DNA of 39,391 nt from Halomicronema sp. CCY15110 (lineage in GTDB: Bacteria > Cyanobacteriota > Cyanobacteriia > Phormidesmidales > Phormidesmidaceae): contig NZ_JACSWC010000167.1 in assembly GCF_016888165.1 (NCBI RefSeq), positions 1 through 39,391 on the forward strand, given 5' to 3'. The notes under the pieces were generated by a model, which was not told where the DNA came from, made no database searches, and saw only the letters and a program-made list of their open reading frames with translations. Position numbers and translations under genes: made by a program. Shown here piece by piece: positions 1 to 8,060 of the stretch; positions within the stretch are counted from its first letter, which is position 1, and the number at the start of each line of letters is the position of its first letter.

Positions 1-105
1 CGTTCAATCCGGTTTCGACTTCGCTCAACCTGCCAGTATCGAGAGTTGAGCGAAGTCGAAACTCGGTTCATGGGGATTTTTTTTCGCGCAAGTCCCTTGA
101 CTCTC
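1..105. repeat. Dispersed ~100-bp palindromic repeat, copy A
   Basis: A nearly identical copy lies at 21022-21121. The core is a perfect 18-bp inverted repeat: GTTTCGACTTCGCTCAAC at 12-29 pairs with GTTGAGCGAAGTCGAAAC at 45-62, and an eight-T run follows shortly after (77-84). It may act as a mobile palindromic element (MITE or REP class) or as a terminator. The hairpin is seen directly; the mobile origin is inferred from the second copy. Confidence 0.8.
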
Positions 106-139
106 AAACTGGCACTGGCCGGCTAAATTTAGAAAAATT

Positions 140-181
140 GAAATCCTCCAAAATTGAGGTTAAAGAGATTTGGAGGATTTC
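140..181 (-). terminator. Intrinsic terminator of the YlqD-family gene
   Basis: A perfect 13-bp inverted repeat (140-152 and 169-181, arm GAAATCCTCCAAA) encloses a 16-nt loop. Read on the minus strand the second arm is followed by AATTTTT. It lies 33 bases beyond the stop codon of the minus-strand gene at 215-658, as expected of a Rho-independent terminator. The stem is rather AT-rich. Confidence 0.65.
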
Positions 182-214
182 GAGTAGGTGGGTATGGGAC
201 GGCAAACCGTTACT

Positions 215-658
215 TTACAACTCGCCGCGAATTTCTTCGATGACGCCGTCGCGCAAGAGAATTTCGACCTGCATTTTTTTGATCAGGTTATCGCCTTGGG
301 TCACGGTGAAAAAGCTTTCTGCTTGGCCTTGGTTGACTTCTTGATCCAGTTCCAGAGTTTGCACCGATTGGAGCTGTTGTAGTAACTGATTTTTTTGTTG
401 CAGCAGCTTGCTTTTATCTTGATTGAGCTTATTTTGCACGGAAGAAATTTGTTGCTTAACCGCTGGATCTTCAGGATCGACGGCTTGCTTTTGCACTTCT
501 GCCACTACTCGCTGACTCTGCATTTCGAGCTGCTGTAGGCGACTATCGGCTTGATTAATTTGATTCTGTAACTGTTTTTGCGCTTCCTCTTTCCATAGAG
601 GGGTCACGATCGCTTTGATGGTGATATTGCGTTTGAGCTGAAGTTGAGACACGTCCAT
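215..658 (-). CDS. YlqD-family protein
   Basis: A 147-residue protein that resembles the YlqD family, a group of unknown function found in Firmicutes and cyanobacteria. The N-terminus (about 1-25) and C-terminus (about 110-147, ending in a DGVIEEIRGEL segment) look like the folded parts. Residues about 25-100 are very rich in Gln, Lys, Leu and Glu with heptad-like spacing, so a long coiled coil is likely. No signal peptide or membrane segment is seen. It starts 116 bases after the acyl-CoA synthetase gene on the same strand and may be co-transcribed with it. It ends in its own hairpin terminator. Family assignment rests on recognition of the overall pattern, not on a catalytic motif. Confidence 0.75.
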   Translation of the reverse strand: MDVSQLQLKRNITIKAIVTPLWKEEAQKQLQNQINQADSRLQQLEMQSQRVVAEVQKQAVDPEDPAVKQQISSVQNKLNQDKSKLLQQKNQLLQQLQSVQTLELDQEVNQGQAESFFTVTQGDNLIKKMQVEILLRDGVIEEIRGEL

Positions 659-774
659 ACTCTCTAGCTAGTGGTCTGGGATGCAGAATGCACTGCTCCA
701 AATTGGCAGAGGATGTGACTGAAGGCAAGTCCTGAGGCGTAAACTTCCGCGAAAATTTAAACCCCGAAGTGCGC

Positions 775-2748
775 TTAGGCAAACATCCCGTCAATCATAT
801 CGCGATAGCGGGCGGTGACCACCGGGCGCTTAATTTTCAGGGTTTGGGTCATGGTGCCATCTTCGATGGAGAAGGGGGTGGCAACGAGCCGGAAGGGGCC
901 AACGCGATCGTCGGCGCGATAACCAGGACGGTCTTTGACGCGGCGGTTCAGTTCGTCTCGAAATAGCTTTTGTACGCGATCATCATCGAGGGTGATGCTG
1001 GCCCAGCCCGCCGTATTCTCGGCTGATTGATCGGGCACGTCGAGATACAGCGATTGCGCCGCTGCCCAGGTTTGCAACGCATCGAGATTAGGCACGATCA
1101 GCGCTCCGAGCGATCGCTGGTCTTGGCCCACCAGCATCATCTGGTCAATGTAAGGACTCTGGACGCACACGTCTTCGATGGGCTGCGGCTCAATGTTTTC
1201 ACCATTGGTCAGCACGATGGTATCTTTGGCCCGGCCCGTCAGCACAACGTTGTAGTCGGCGGTCAAGTAGCCGAGATCGCCCGTGTCAAACCAGCCGTCA
1301 GCGTCGATCGCCTTTTGGGTCGCTTCCGGATTTTTGTAGTAGCCCTGCATGATTTGGGGGCCGCGCACCAATACCAACCCTTTGGCTTCCAGCGGTAGGG
1401 GCGCTTTGGTTTCCGGATCCACAATCTTGAACTCCGTACCGGGAATGGGCTGCCCCGAGGCCCCCCGCAAGTTACTCCAGATGCGCCGCGCCGAAATCAC
1501 CGGAGACGTTTCCGTCAGGCCGTAGCCCACCAAAATCTGGACATTGACAATCTCAAAGAACAAATCAATATGCTGGGCCAGGGAGCCGCCGCCACTGATG
1601 AGTTGCTTGACTTGTCCGCCCGTCGCTTCTCTCACTTTGCTGTAAACGAGCTTTTCCCCCAGCCTGTGCAGGGGCCACGCCACGCCCTGTAACAACCGTG
1701 AGCCAAACCGACGAATGGCCGAAGTGTGGGGATGATCGAGGCTCAGACCATTGGCGATCCGGCGATTTTGCACATATTTCTTGCTGCACCACAACAATGT
1801 ATTGACGAGCTTTTGCTTACTAGCGGGCTGGTCACGAAAATTCTTCTGTGCGCCTTCGTAGATGGACTCCCAAATGCGGGGCACGCCGACCATGTACTGC
1901 GGCTGGCTGTTGCGAAAGTCGGCTTTGATGTGGCGAATGCTGGTGTAGGTCTGCGTACAGCCATTGGCATAGAGAAAATATTCCGCCGTGCGGCCAAAGG
2001 TATGCCAGGTGGGCAATAGTCCCAACACGCGATCGCCCATCTGCGGCTGTACCACTGCGCTCAACGTCGTGATTTGATGCAGCAGGTTGGCGTGGCTAAT
2101 CATCACCCCTTTGGGCTTGCCCGTCGTGCCCGAAGTGTAAATCAATGTCGCCAAACTGTCTGCGGTGACGGGCACCGGCTGCCAGGGCTGCTGGTTACCG
2201 ATATCCAGCAGTTGGGTGAAGTTGATCATTTTGAACGGCACCGACTCCGGCACGGCCTCATCCGACAGCAGCACCGCAAACTGCATCGGCAGGTCTTGAA
2301 AGCGATCGCTCAGCCGCCGCCACAGCTTCAGATTTTCCACGATCAAAACAGTGCTGTCGCTGTGTTCGGCAATGTAGCGCAGCTCTTCGGTCTCAGCTTG
2401 GGCGCTTCGCACCGCGTCAATGCCGCCCGCGGCCATCACGCCCTGGTCGGCAATGAACCAGCGATGGCTGTTATCAGCAAATAGGGCAACGTGGGCAGCG
2501 GGTTGCATGCCGAGCCCCTGTAACCCAGCGGCAAACTGCTGGATTTTGCTCCAGAGTTCCTGATAGGTCAGTTGCGCGCTGGGCTGATTGTGGGGATCAT
2601 TCATTGCCAACTGGCTGCCATAGCGGTCGGCGGCCAGTGGCCAGATTTCTGGCAGCGATTGAATCTGCCCATAGTCTTGGCCCTGGGCAATGCCGGCGCG
2701 ATCGCGCTGGTCTAACACTTGTAAAACGCGGCTGGAAGGTTGGTTCAT
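775..2748 (-). CDS. aas: Long-chain fatty acyl-CoA/acyl-ACP synthetase, AMP-forming
   Basis: A member of the ANL adenylating superfamily. These enzymes activate a fatty acid with ATP to acyl-AMP and pass it to CoA or ACP; the cyanobacterial member (Aas) recycles free fatty acids released from membrane lipids. The phosphate-binding motif YTSGTTGKPKG lies near residue 205, GYGLTETSP follows near residue 400, and DTGDLGYL near 480; the C-terminal part has the usual catalytic lysine region. From the ATG at 2748 the protein has 657 residues, close to the usual size. The reading frame extends upstream to a TTG at 2784, but the ATG is the better start. Whether CoA or ACP is the acceptor cannot be read from the sequence. 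Confidence 0.88.
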   Translation of the reverse strand: MNQPSSRVLQVLDQRDRAGIAQGQDYGQIQSLPEIWPLAADRYGSQLAMNDPHNQPSAQLTYQELWSKIQQFAAGLQGLGMQPAAHVALFADNSHRWFIADQGVMAAGGIDAVRSAQAETEELRYIAEHSDSTVLIVENLKLWRRLSDRFQDLPMQFAVLLSDEAVPESVPFKMINFTQLLDIGNQQPWQPVPVTADSLATLIYTSGTTGKPKGVMISHANLLHQITTLSAVVQPQMGDRVLGLLPTWHTFGRTAEYFLYANGCTQTYTSIRHIKADFRNSQPQYMVGVPRIWESIYEGAQKNFRDQPASKQKLVNTLLWCSKKYVQNRRIANGLSLDHPHTSAIRRFGSRLLQGVAWPLHRLGEKLVYSKVREATGGQVKQLISGGGSLAQHIDLFFEIVNVQILVGYGLTETSPVISARRIWSNLRGASGQPIPGTEFKIVDPETKAPLPLEAKGLVLVRGPQIMQGYYKNPEATQKAIDADGWFDTGDLGYLTADYNVVLTGRAKDTIVLTNGENIEPQPIEDVCVQSPYIDQMMLVGQDQRSLGALIVPNLDALQTWAAAQSLYLDVPDQSAENTAGWASITLDDDRVQKLFRDELNRRVKDRPGYRADDRVGPFRLVATPFSIEDGTMTQTLKIKRPVVTARYRDMIDGMFA

Positions 2749-2899
2749 GGCTGGCAACTCAGAGCAAAGCAGGCTTGCGGTCAATCGTACAACAGGATTC
2801 CATTAAGCCTAATCACAATCCCTTGATGGCAGACCATGTTCTCAGCCAGAATATCAATTGACTGGAATCAATCAGTAAGCCAACTGATTGTCTAAACTG

Positions 2900-2969
2900 A
2901 CGGGTACCCAATGCGGGGCTGAGCGTGGTCGCAAGATGGCGTTGGTCAAGGATGGGGTACCCGTTTTTT
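2900..2969 (+). promoter_or_regulatory. Long-loop inverted repeat with T tract upstream of the DUF427 gene
   Basis: ACGGGTACCC (2900-2909) pairs with GGGTACCCGT (2955-2964) across a 45-nt loop, and the second arm runs straight into TTTTT. No plus-strand gene lies upstream to be terminated, so it may be a leader attenuator, an operator (each arm holds the palindrome GGGTACCC) or a relic. Function is inference. Confidence 0.4.
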
Positions 2970-2970
2970 A

Positions 2971-3022
2971 ATGCGGCGATTTATGCTCAGATTGGAATGC
3001 GGCGATTTATGCTCAGATTGGA
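2971..3022 (+). repeat. Perfect 26-bp tandem duplication in the DUF427 leader
   Basis: The 26-bp unit starting ATGCGGCGATTTATGCTC occupies 2971-2996 and is repeated exactly at 2997-3022. It ends seven bases before the ribosome-binding site of the next gene, so it lies in the 5' leader or promoter. Two exact copies suggest a recent slippage duplication. Confidence 0.95.
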
Positions 3023-3044
3023 CAGTTTAGGAGAAATGGTCAAG

Positions 3045-3329
3045 ATGCCAAAAGCAACCTGGAATGGGGTCGTGCTTGCTGAGAGCGATCGCTGCGAAGT
3101 CGTCGAAGGTAATCAGTACTTTCCGCCCGATTCCCTCAAGATGGAATATTTCAAGCCCAGCGAAAAAACGACGTTCTGCCCGTGGAAAGGGACGGCCAAC
3201 TATTACACCGTAGAAGTCGAGGGGCAAACGAATCCTGACGCCGCCTGGGTATATCGTGAGCCTAAATCTGCCGCGAACAACATCAAGGGCTACGTCGCCT
3301 TTTGGCGTGGGGTCACGGTTGAGAGTTGA
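3045..3329 (+). CDS. DUF427 domain protein
   Basis: A 94-residue DUF427 protein. The family is small, globular and widespread in bacteria, with no settled biochemical role. Typical family features are the opening segment (ATWNGVVLAES), the PPDSLKMEYF segment, FCPWKGTANYYTV and the closing VAFWRGV. The start at 3045 is chosen because AGGAG (3029-3033) lies 11 bases upstream and because homologues begin close to this Met. The open frame continues upstream to 2925, but that part is encoded by the tandem repeat and is unlikely to be translated. It stands alone, divergent from the acyl synthetase and convergent with the Cup gene. No transmembrane or signal sequence is seen. Confidence 0.85.
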   Translation: MPKATWNGVVLAESDRCEVVEGNQYFPPDSLKMEYFKPSEKTTFCPWKGTANYYTVEVEGQTNPDAAWVYREPKSAANNIKGYVAFWRGVTVES

Positions 3330-3355
3330 GTCGGCACCAACGAGATGGTGCCGAC
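3330..3355 (+). terminator. Hairpin directly after the DUF427 stop codon
   Basis: GTCGGCACCA (3330-3339) and TGGTGCCGAC (3346-3355) form a perfect 10-bp GC-rich stem with a six-base loop, starting at the base after the TGA. No T tract follows, so it may stabilise the 3' end or act as a weak terminator. Confidence 0.5.
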
Positions 3356-3369
3356 CCATAAACCGATCA

Positions 3370-3430
3370 GGGGACGGTTCCCTGTCGGATCACCCCATCA
3401 GGTCAGGATCTGTTCTAGGGAACCGTCCCC
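3370..3430. repeat. REP-like inverted repeat GGGGACGGTTCCC
   Basis: A perfect 13-bp inverted repeat (3370-3382 and 3418-3430) encloses a 35-nt spacer in the convergent gap between the DUF427 and Cup genes. From general knowledge, the GGGAACCGTCCCC arm resembles repetitive extragenic palindromes found in several bacterial phyla; no transposase is nearby. Copy number elsewhere in the genome cannot be seen here. Confidence 0.6.
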
Positions 3431-3505
3431 TCTGCCCACAGGTTTTCATCATTGGAGTGGTGTGTCGGTGTCAAGGGTGATGTGCCTGGCCGCTCCCGGA
3501 AGGCT

Positions 3506-4651
3506 CTACCGTTCGGCTAGCTGCACAACGGCCAGTCGCGATGACATCAGCCGATCCATCCAGGTTGCCAAGAACGCCTGATTGGCAGCCTGTTCGGCGG
3601 GCACCTCGGTCGTCGCGGGGTGGGGTAACAGACCCTGGAGAGCGGCAGACGTGACGCAGAACATGGACTTTTGAAAGCTCTGGGTAATTTGCACCCGGAC
3701 ATCTTCATCCCCGCGCAGGCCCTGGCGATAGTAATCGGCCAGGTAATCGGGGAGAAAATGGCGCATATCTTGCATCAACAGGGTGGGGGGAATGCCCGCG
3801 CCCCCCACGGGCACCGGGTCGGCATAGAGCGCCCCATAGGCAAAGCGCGACTGATCCGGAGAAATCTGCTGCACCTGGGCGTTGTAAGACACCGTGCCCA
3901 GAAACGGGGTGCCGCGAAAAAAGACCGCTTCGACATAGGGAACGGCGGTATCCATCAGAAACGTTAGGCCCGCCGATGCGGGCAATAGGTCATGGCGATC
4001 GCCCCGGATCTCGACGCTGTAGGTGATCGGGAGGCTGGCGGCGGCAACCAGGCCGTCCTTGATGTGGGCCACTACTTCCGGGATCGACGTAATGCGCTGT
4101 TGGTCATACAAATCCGACAGGGTGAGAAACATTTCGCTCATCACCGTCCAAAACTGACCCAAGCCGCTGTAGTAGGCTGACTGGCGCACTTGTTCTGGCA
4201 AAAAGTCGGGAAACAGGCGGTGCAGCGTCTGCATCAACCAGTTGCCCTTGAGCTTGGCCTGAATCGCCCGATCGCAATTTTGCTGGAACTCGTCACTATC
4301 GAGATAGGCATCCAGACCGCCGCCGCCGTGCCAGAGCATGGTGCGCATGCAGTATTCGGCGTACTCATAGTTAATGCGATCGTGCCACCAGTGCTTCAAC
4401 AGTTTGTTGAGGGTAATGTCGCCATTGAAATATTTGAAGAAAGGAAACAGCAGCAAAAACTGATGATCCGCAATGTATTTCAGATTGACGGCATAGGCAT
4501 CTAACACCACGCCATAGCTTTTGAGGATGCCCACCACCTCTAGCACGTTGATCTCGGTGTCGGGCAACAGCGCCTCAGCCTTGAGCAGCCGCTCGATAAA
4601 GGGCTGGAGCGGATGGTCATTGACCAGATTGGGAGACAGCGTATTAGTCAT
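3506..4651 (-). CDS. cupB: CO2 hydration protein (CupB/ChpX type)
   Basis: A 381-residue member of the ChpX/ChpY (Cup) family, peripheral subunits of the specialised NDH-1 complexes on the thylakoid that hydrate CO2 to bicarbonate at the expense of electron flow. Hallmarks include LLPDTEINVLEVVGILKSYG near residue 30, KHWWHDRINYEYAEYCM near 85-105 and LWHGGGGLDAYL shortly after. The His of the WHGGGG segment and nearby Glu/Arg residues are the likely metal-site region by analogy with CupA structures. The ATG at 4651 overlaps the end of ndhD by eight bases, which indicates translational coupling. The order ndhF-ndhD-cup and the position beside ccm genes, recalled from Nostoc, favour the constitutive F4/D4/CupB set over the inducible F3/D3/CupA set, but this needs phylogeny. 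Confidence 0.9.
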   Translation of the reverse strand: MTNTLSPNLVNDHPLQPFIERLLKAEALLPDTEINVLEVVGILKSYGVVLDAYAVNLKYIADHQFLLLFPFFKYFNGDITLNKLLKHWWHDRINYEYAEYCMRTMLWHGGGGLDAYLDSDEFQQNCDRAIQAKLKGNWLMQTLHRLFPDFLPEQVRQSAYYSGLGQFWTVMSEMFLTLSDLYDQQRITSIPEVVAHIKDGLVAAASLPITYSVEIRGDRHDLLPASAGLTFLMDTAVPYVEAVFFRGTPFLGTVSYNAQVQQISPDQSRFAYGALYADPVPVGGAGIPPTLLMQDMRHFLPDYLADYYRQGLRGDEDVRVQITQSFQKSMFCVTSAALQGLLPHPATTEVPAEQAANQAFLATWMDRLMSSRLAVVQLAER

Positions 4652-6215
4652 CGGTAACATCGGGGGTAAACGGCAGCGGTGCAAAGCCCGCCATTGATGG
4701 TGGTGTCGTCGATGGCGGCTGGGCGATGGCGACACTGGGCGATCGCCAGGCCAGGGTGGTGACTTCGCTCCAGCGAGACAGCCAGTGCGGCTGCAATCCT
4801 AAGACGACGATGAGTAGCGCCAGGGCGATCGCGGGTAAGCGATCGCGCCAGGCGACCGGCGGCAACATCACATCCGGTTCGACTTTGTCGCTCGGCAACG
4901 CGATCGCTAACCGCCCAAAGAAAACCCGATTGACCAACAGCAAAAAATACACCGCCGTTAGGCCCGCGCCGACCATACACAACAGCGTCGGCACGGGAAA
5001 GGTAAGAAAGCTGCCCCGAAACACGATAAATTCCGAAATGAAGCCCACCATACCGGGGATGCCCGCACTGGCCATCACCCCCAAAATCATCAGACTCCCG
5101 ACCAGGGGCAGTCCCCGTTCGGGGTTGAGCAGTCCCCGCAGCACCGTCAGGTCGCGCGTTCCCGTGGTTTTGTAAACGATCCCGACAAGCAGGAACAGCA
5201 ACCCAGAAATCAGACCATGGCTGACCATTTGCAGCACCGTGCCCAAAATAGCCAGGGGAGTCGCCGCCGCTGCCGCCAGCAAGATATAGCCCATGTGACC
5301 GATGGAGCTGTAGGCCACCATTTTTTTCATGTCGGTTTGGGCGATCGCCGCCAGCGAGCCATAGAGCACGCTCACCACCGCCCACACCGCCAACCAAGGC
5401 GCAAAGAAGGCCCAAGCATCCGGCAGCATTTGCAGCCCAAAACGGACGATGCCGTAGGTGCCCAACTTCAGCAGTACGCCTGCCAAGAGCACCGACACTG
5501 GCGTCGACGCTTCGACGTGGGCATCGGGTAGCCAGGTATGAAACGGAAACAGCGGAATCTTAATGCCAAAGCCGATCAAAATTGCGATGAGGATCGTGCC
5601 CTGCTGCCAGAGGGTCATCGATTGGGCCAGGGTGGCATCGTAGTTGAATGAGCCCGTGCCCCCCAACCAGACAAACCCTAAAAAGCCGCCCAAAATCAAA
5701 ATTCCAGAGGTGGCGGTATAAATCAAAAATTTGGTGGCCGCATAGCCCCGCCTGGCCCCGCCCCAAATGGCAATGAGCAAATACAGCGGAATCAGCTCTA
5801 GCTCGTAGAAGATAAAAAACAGAATCAAGTTCTGAGCGAGAAACGCCCCCGCCACCGCCATATTGATCAGCAGCATCAAGCTGAAATAGAGTCGGGGACG
5901 CTGAATGGTGGCGGCACTGGCATAAACCGCGATCGCCCCCAGCAGACTATTAATCACCAATAGCGGCATGGATAGACCATCCACCCCCAATTGATAGGTC
6001 AGCCCCAGGGCATCGATCCACGGCAGAGATTCTACAAACTGCAAGTCGGGCTGCTGAATATCAAACCGGGTGGCGACCACAATCGCGCCCACCAAAGACA
6101 GCACCTGCACCAGCAGGGCGACTTGCCCCACCTCCTTAGCGGGTCGGTGGTGGGGCCATAGACTGACGATGACCGTCCCCACGAGGGGAATCAAAATTAA
6201 CGCACTCAGCATCAT
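4644..6215 (-). CDS. ndhD4: NDH-1 subunit NdhD4-type
   Basis: A 523-residue proton-pumping subunit of type I NAD(P)H dehydrogenase, homologous to complex I NuoM. It is strongly hydrophobic throughout with about 14 membrane helices. Family motifs are visible: FFIFYELELIPLYLLIAIWGG with the conserved Glu of the pump channel, PFHTWLPDAHVEASTPVSVLLAG with the conserved Lys region upstream, and KMVAYSSIGHMG. In the CO2-uptake complexes the D3 or D4 form replaces the respiratory D1/D2 form and anchors the F-Cup module. It starts nine bases after ndhF and overlaps cup by eight bases, so the three genes form one operon. Two consecutive ATG codons (6215, 6212) are possible starts. Assignment to D4 rather than D3 is inferred from context. 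Confidence 0.9.
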   Translation of the reverse strand: MMLSALILIPLVGTVIVSLWPHHRPAKEVGQVALLVQVLSLVGAIVVATRFDIQQPDLQFVESLPWIDALGLTYQLGVDGLSMPLLVINSLLGAIAVYASAATIQRPRLYFSLMLLINMAVAGAFLAQNLILFFIFYELELIPLYLLIAIWGGARRGYAATKFLIYTATSGILILGGFLGFVWLGGTGSFNYDATLAQSMTLWQQGTILIAILIGFGIKIPLFPFHTWLPDAHVEASTPVSVLLAGVLLKLGTYGIVRFGLQMLPDAWAFFAPWLAVWAVVSVLYGSLAAIAQTDMKKMVAYSSIGHMGYILLAAAAATPLAILGTVLQMVSHGLISGLLFLLVGIVYKTTGTRDLTVLRGLLNPERGLPLVGSLMILGVMASAGIPGMVGFISEFIVFRGSFLTFPVPTLLCMVGAGLTAVYFLLLVNRVFFGRLAIALPSDKVEPDVMLPPVAWRDRLPAIALALLIVVLGLQPHWLSRWSEVTTLAWRSPSVAIAQPPSTTPPSMAGFAPLPFTPDVTDD

Positions 6216-6224
6216 GCTCTGGCC

Positions 6225-8060
6225 CTACCACATTCTCCAAGTCGTCAAGAGCACTAACAGGCCCACCCCAACCACGATCGTCAGGATGTAACCCTGCGAT
6301 CGCCCCGATACGCTGTACTTCAGGCTTTCGCCCCCCATCAGCGACGCCAACCCAATACTGTTGACCACCCCATCGACGATGTAGCGATCGAACCAACTGC
6401 TGGCCAAGGACAATCGCTCTACCAACCCCACAACGGTGAGGCGATAAAGCTTTTCGGTGTAAAAGTCGTAGGCCAGTAAATCTTGCAGAATCCGCAGGGG
6501 TTTTTGGGTTGACCGAGCCAATGCTTGACTCAGCGGCATCGCCGCCCCGATCGCGACCCCGGCTACTCCGGAAGCAATCAGCAACACGAAGGCAGTCACA
6601 TTGATATATCGCCAGGGCGGCAGCAGATCCATTTGGTGCATTCCCAAGGGCACCAAGAGCGTCACGCCCACCAAAGTCACCATGGGCACCGCCATGGGCC
6701 ACGCCACCTCCGGTGCCCGCCGCGACTTGGGTTGAGCCGCCCCTAAAAACACTAGGCGAAACACGCGGGTTAGGTTTAACGCGGTTAGCAGATTCACCAG
6801 CAAAAAGACAGCGACCAGGGCCGGTTGCGATTGCCAGAAAAAGTCAATGCCCAGGGTGTAGCCCCAAAAGCAGCCCAGGGGAAAAATGCCCACCATCCCC
6901 AGGCCAGCGGTGATGTAAGCCACCGTCGTCGCGGGCATCTTGCGACTCAGACCGCCTAACTCTGTGAGGTCTTGGCAGTTGGTGGTCAAAATGATCGCCC
7001 CCACGCTCATGAAGAGCAACGCTTTGGCGATCGCATGGGTCAGCAAAATCGTCAGGGCCACCCCCGGCCACTCAGTACCGACGGCGATGAAGACCAAACC
7101 TAAATAGGCACTCGTGGAATAGGAAAACGTCCGCTTGATATCGACTTGCGCCAGCGCCACCAACGACGCCCCCAGCGCCGTTATGGTGCCAATGCCGATC
7201 AGCACATCCAACGCGATCGGAGACAGCACTACAATGGGCTGCAAGCGGATTAAGACATAGGCCCCACAGGTCACCACCACCGAATTGCGCAAAATCGACG
7301 CTGGGTTGGGGCCTTCCATCGCCTCATCGAGCCAGAGATGCAGGGGAAATTGCGCACACTTCCCCGTCGGGCCAGCAATGAGCGCCACCCCCAACAGCGT
7401 TGCGACCAAAGGGGCCAAATCTGCCACCTTGACCCATTCATACAGGTCGTTGAAGCGCAAGCTCCCCGCAAATGCCGACAGCGCAATCATCCCCATCAGC
7501 AGTAATACGTCACCGATGCGCTTAGTCAAAAAGGCATCGCGGGCTGCCGTCACCACCAACGGCTGGGCATACCAAAAGCCCACCAGCAGATAGGTCGATA
7601 GCGTCAGCATCTCCAACAAGGAGTACGACAGGAACAACGAACTGCTCAGGATGACCCCGCTCATCGCCGCTTCAAAGAAGCCCATCAGCCCAAAGAATCG
7701 CCCCAAGGCCCAATCTTTTTCGAGATAGCCCAGGGCAAAAAACTGCGCGAGGAAACTCAAGCCGGTAATCAACAGCACAATACCCAGGCTCAATCGAGAT
7801 AGCTCGAAGGACACATGCAGGGTCAAATCGGTAATTTGAAACCAATCCCAGTTCAACTCCTGCGACCCATACTCGCGCACCCGCCGAAACGCGCCCACGC
7901 CATGGACAAAGGCCAGCAGCGTCATCACCAGATTGAGATACGCCGCTGGGCGCTGCCCCGTGCGACGAACCAGCCCCAGCGACCAGGGCAGAGTGGCGAT
8001 CGCCCCTACCAAGCCATAGGCCGGTATCAGCCAGCCGCTTTGCATCCAAAAATCTGCCAT
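6225..8060 (-). CDS. ndhF4: NDH-1 subunit NdhF4-type
   Basis: A 611-residue antiporter-like membrane subunit of NDH-1, homologous to NuoL. Nearly the whole protein is hydrophobic helices. Recognisable family segments include ALGYLEKDWALGRFFGLMGF near residue 110, FWYAQPLVVTAARDAFLTKRIGDVLLL near 165-195, and PTGKCAQFPLHLWLDEAMEGPNP near 230-250, the last being the F3/F4-type form of the NuoL LPDAM segment. It is the first gene of the ndhF-ndhD-cup operon, transcribed away from ccmK2. The ATG at 8060 gives the N-terminus MADFWMQSGWLIP, as expected for the family. CO2 uptake rather than respiration is inferred from its Cup partner. Confidence 0.92.
   Translation of the reverse strand: MADFWMQSGWLIPAYGLVGAIATLPWSLGLVRRTGQRPAAYLNLVMTLLAFVHGVGAFRRVREYGSQELNWDWFQITDLTLHVSFELSRLSLGIVLLITGLSFLAQFFALGYLEKDWALGRFFGLMGFFEAAMSGVILSSSLFLSYSLLEMLTLSTYLLVGFWYAQPLVVTAARDAFLTKRIGDVLLLMGMIALSAFAGSLRFNDLYEWVKVADLAPLVATLLGVALIAGPTGKCAQFPLHLWLDEAMEGPNPASILRNSVVVTCGAYVLIRLQPIVVLSPIALDVLIGIGTITALGASLVALAQVDIKRTFSYSTSAYLGLVFIAVGTEWPGVALTILLTHAIAKALLFMSVGAIILTTNCQDLTELGGLSRKMPATTVAYITAGLGMVGIFPLGCFWGYTLGIDFFWQSQPALVAVFLLVNLLTALNLTRVFRLVFLGAAQPKSRRAPEVAWPMAVPMVTLVGVTLLVPLGMHQMDLLPPWRYINVTAFVLLIASGVAGVAIGAAMPLSQALARSTQKPLRILQDLLAYDFYTEKLYRLTVVGLVERLSLASSWFDRYIVDGVVNSIGLASLMGGESLKYSVSGRSQGYILTIVVGVGLLVLLTTWRMW

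Noticed and set aside
2925-3044. Extended N-terminus of the DUF427 protein
   Set aside because: The extension is encoded by the tandem repeat and upstream leader, while AGGAG is well spaced only for the start at 3045.
4648-5415. Minus-strand frame of 255 codons in ndhD
   Set aside because: It overlaps the conserved ndhD gene in another frame and has a Gly/Arg-rich composition typical of a shadow.
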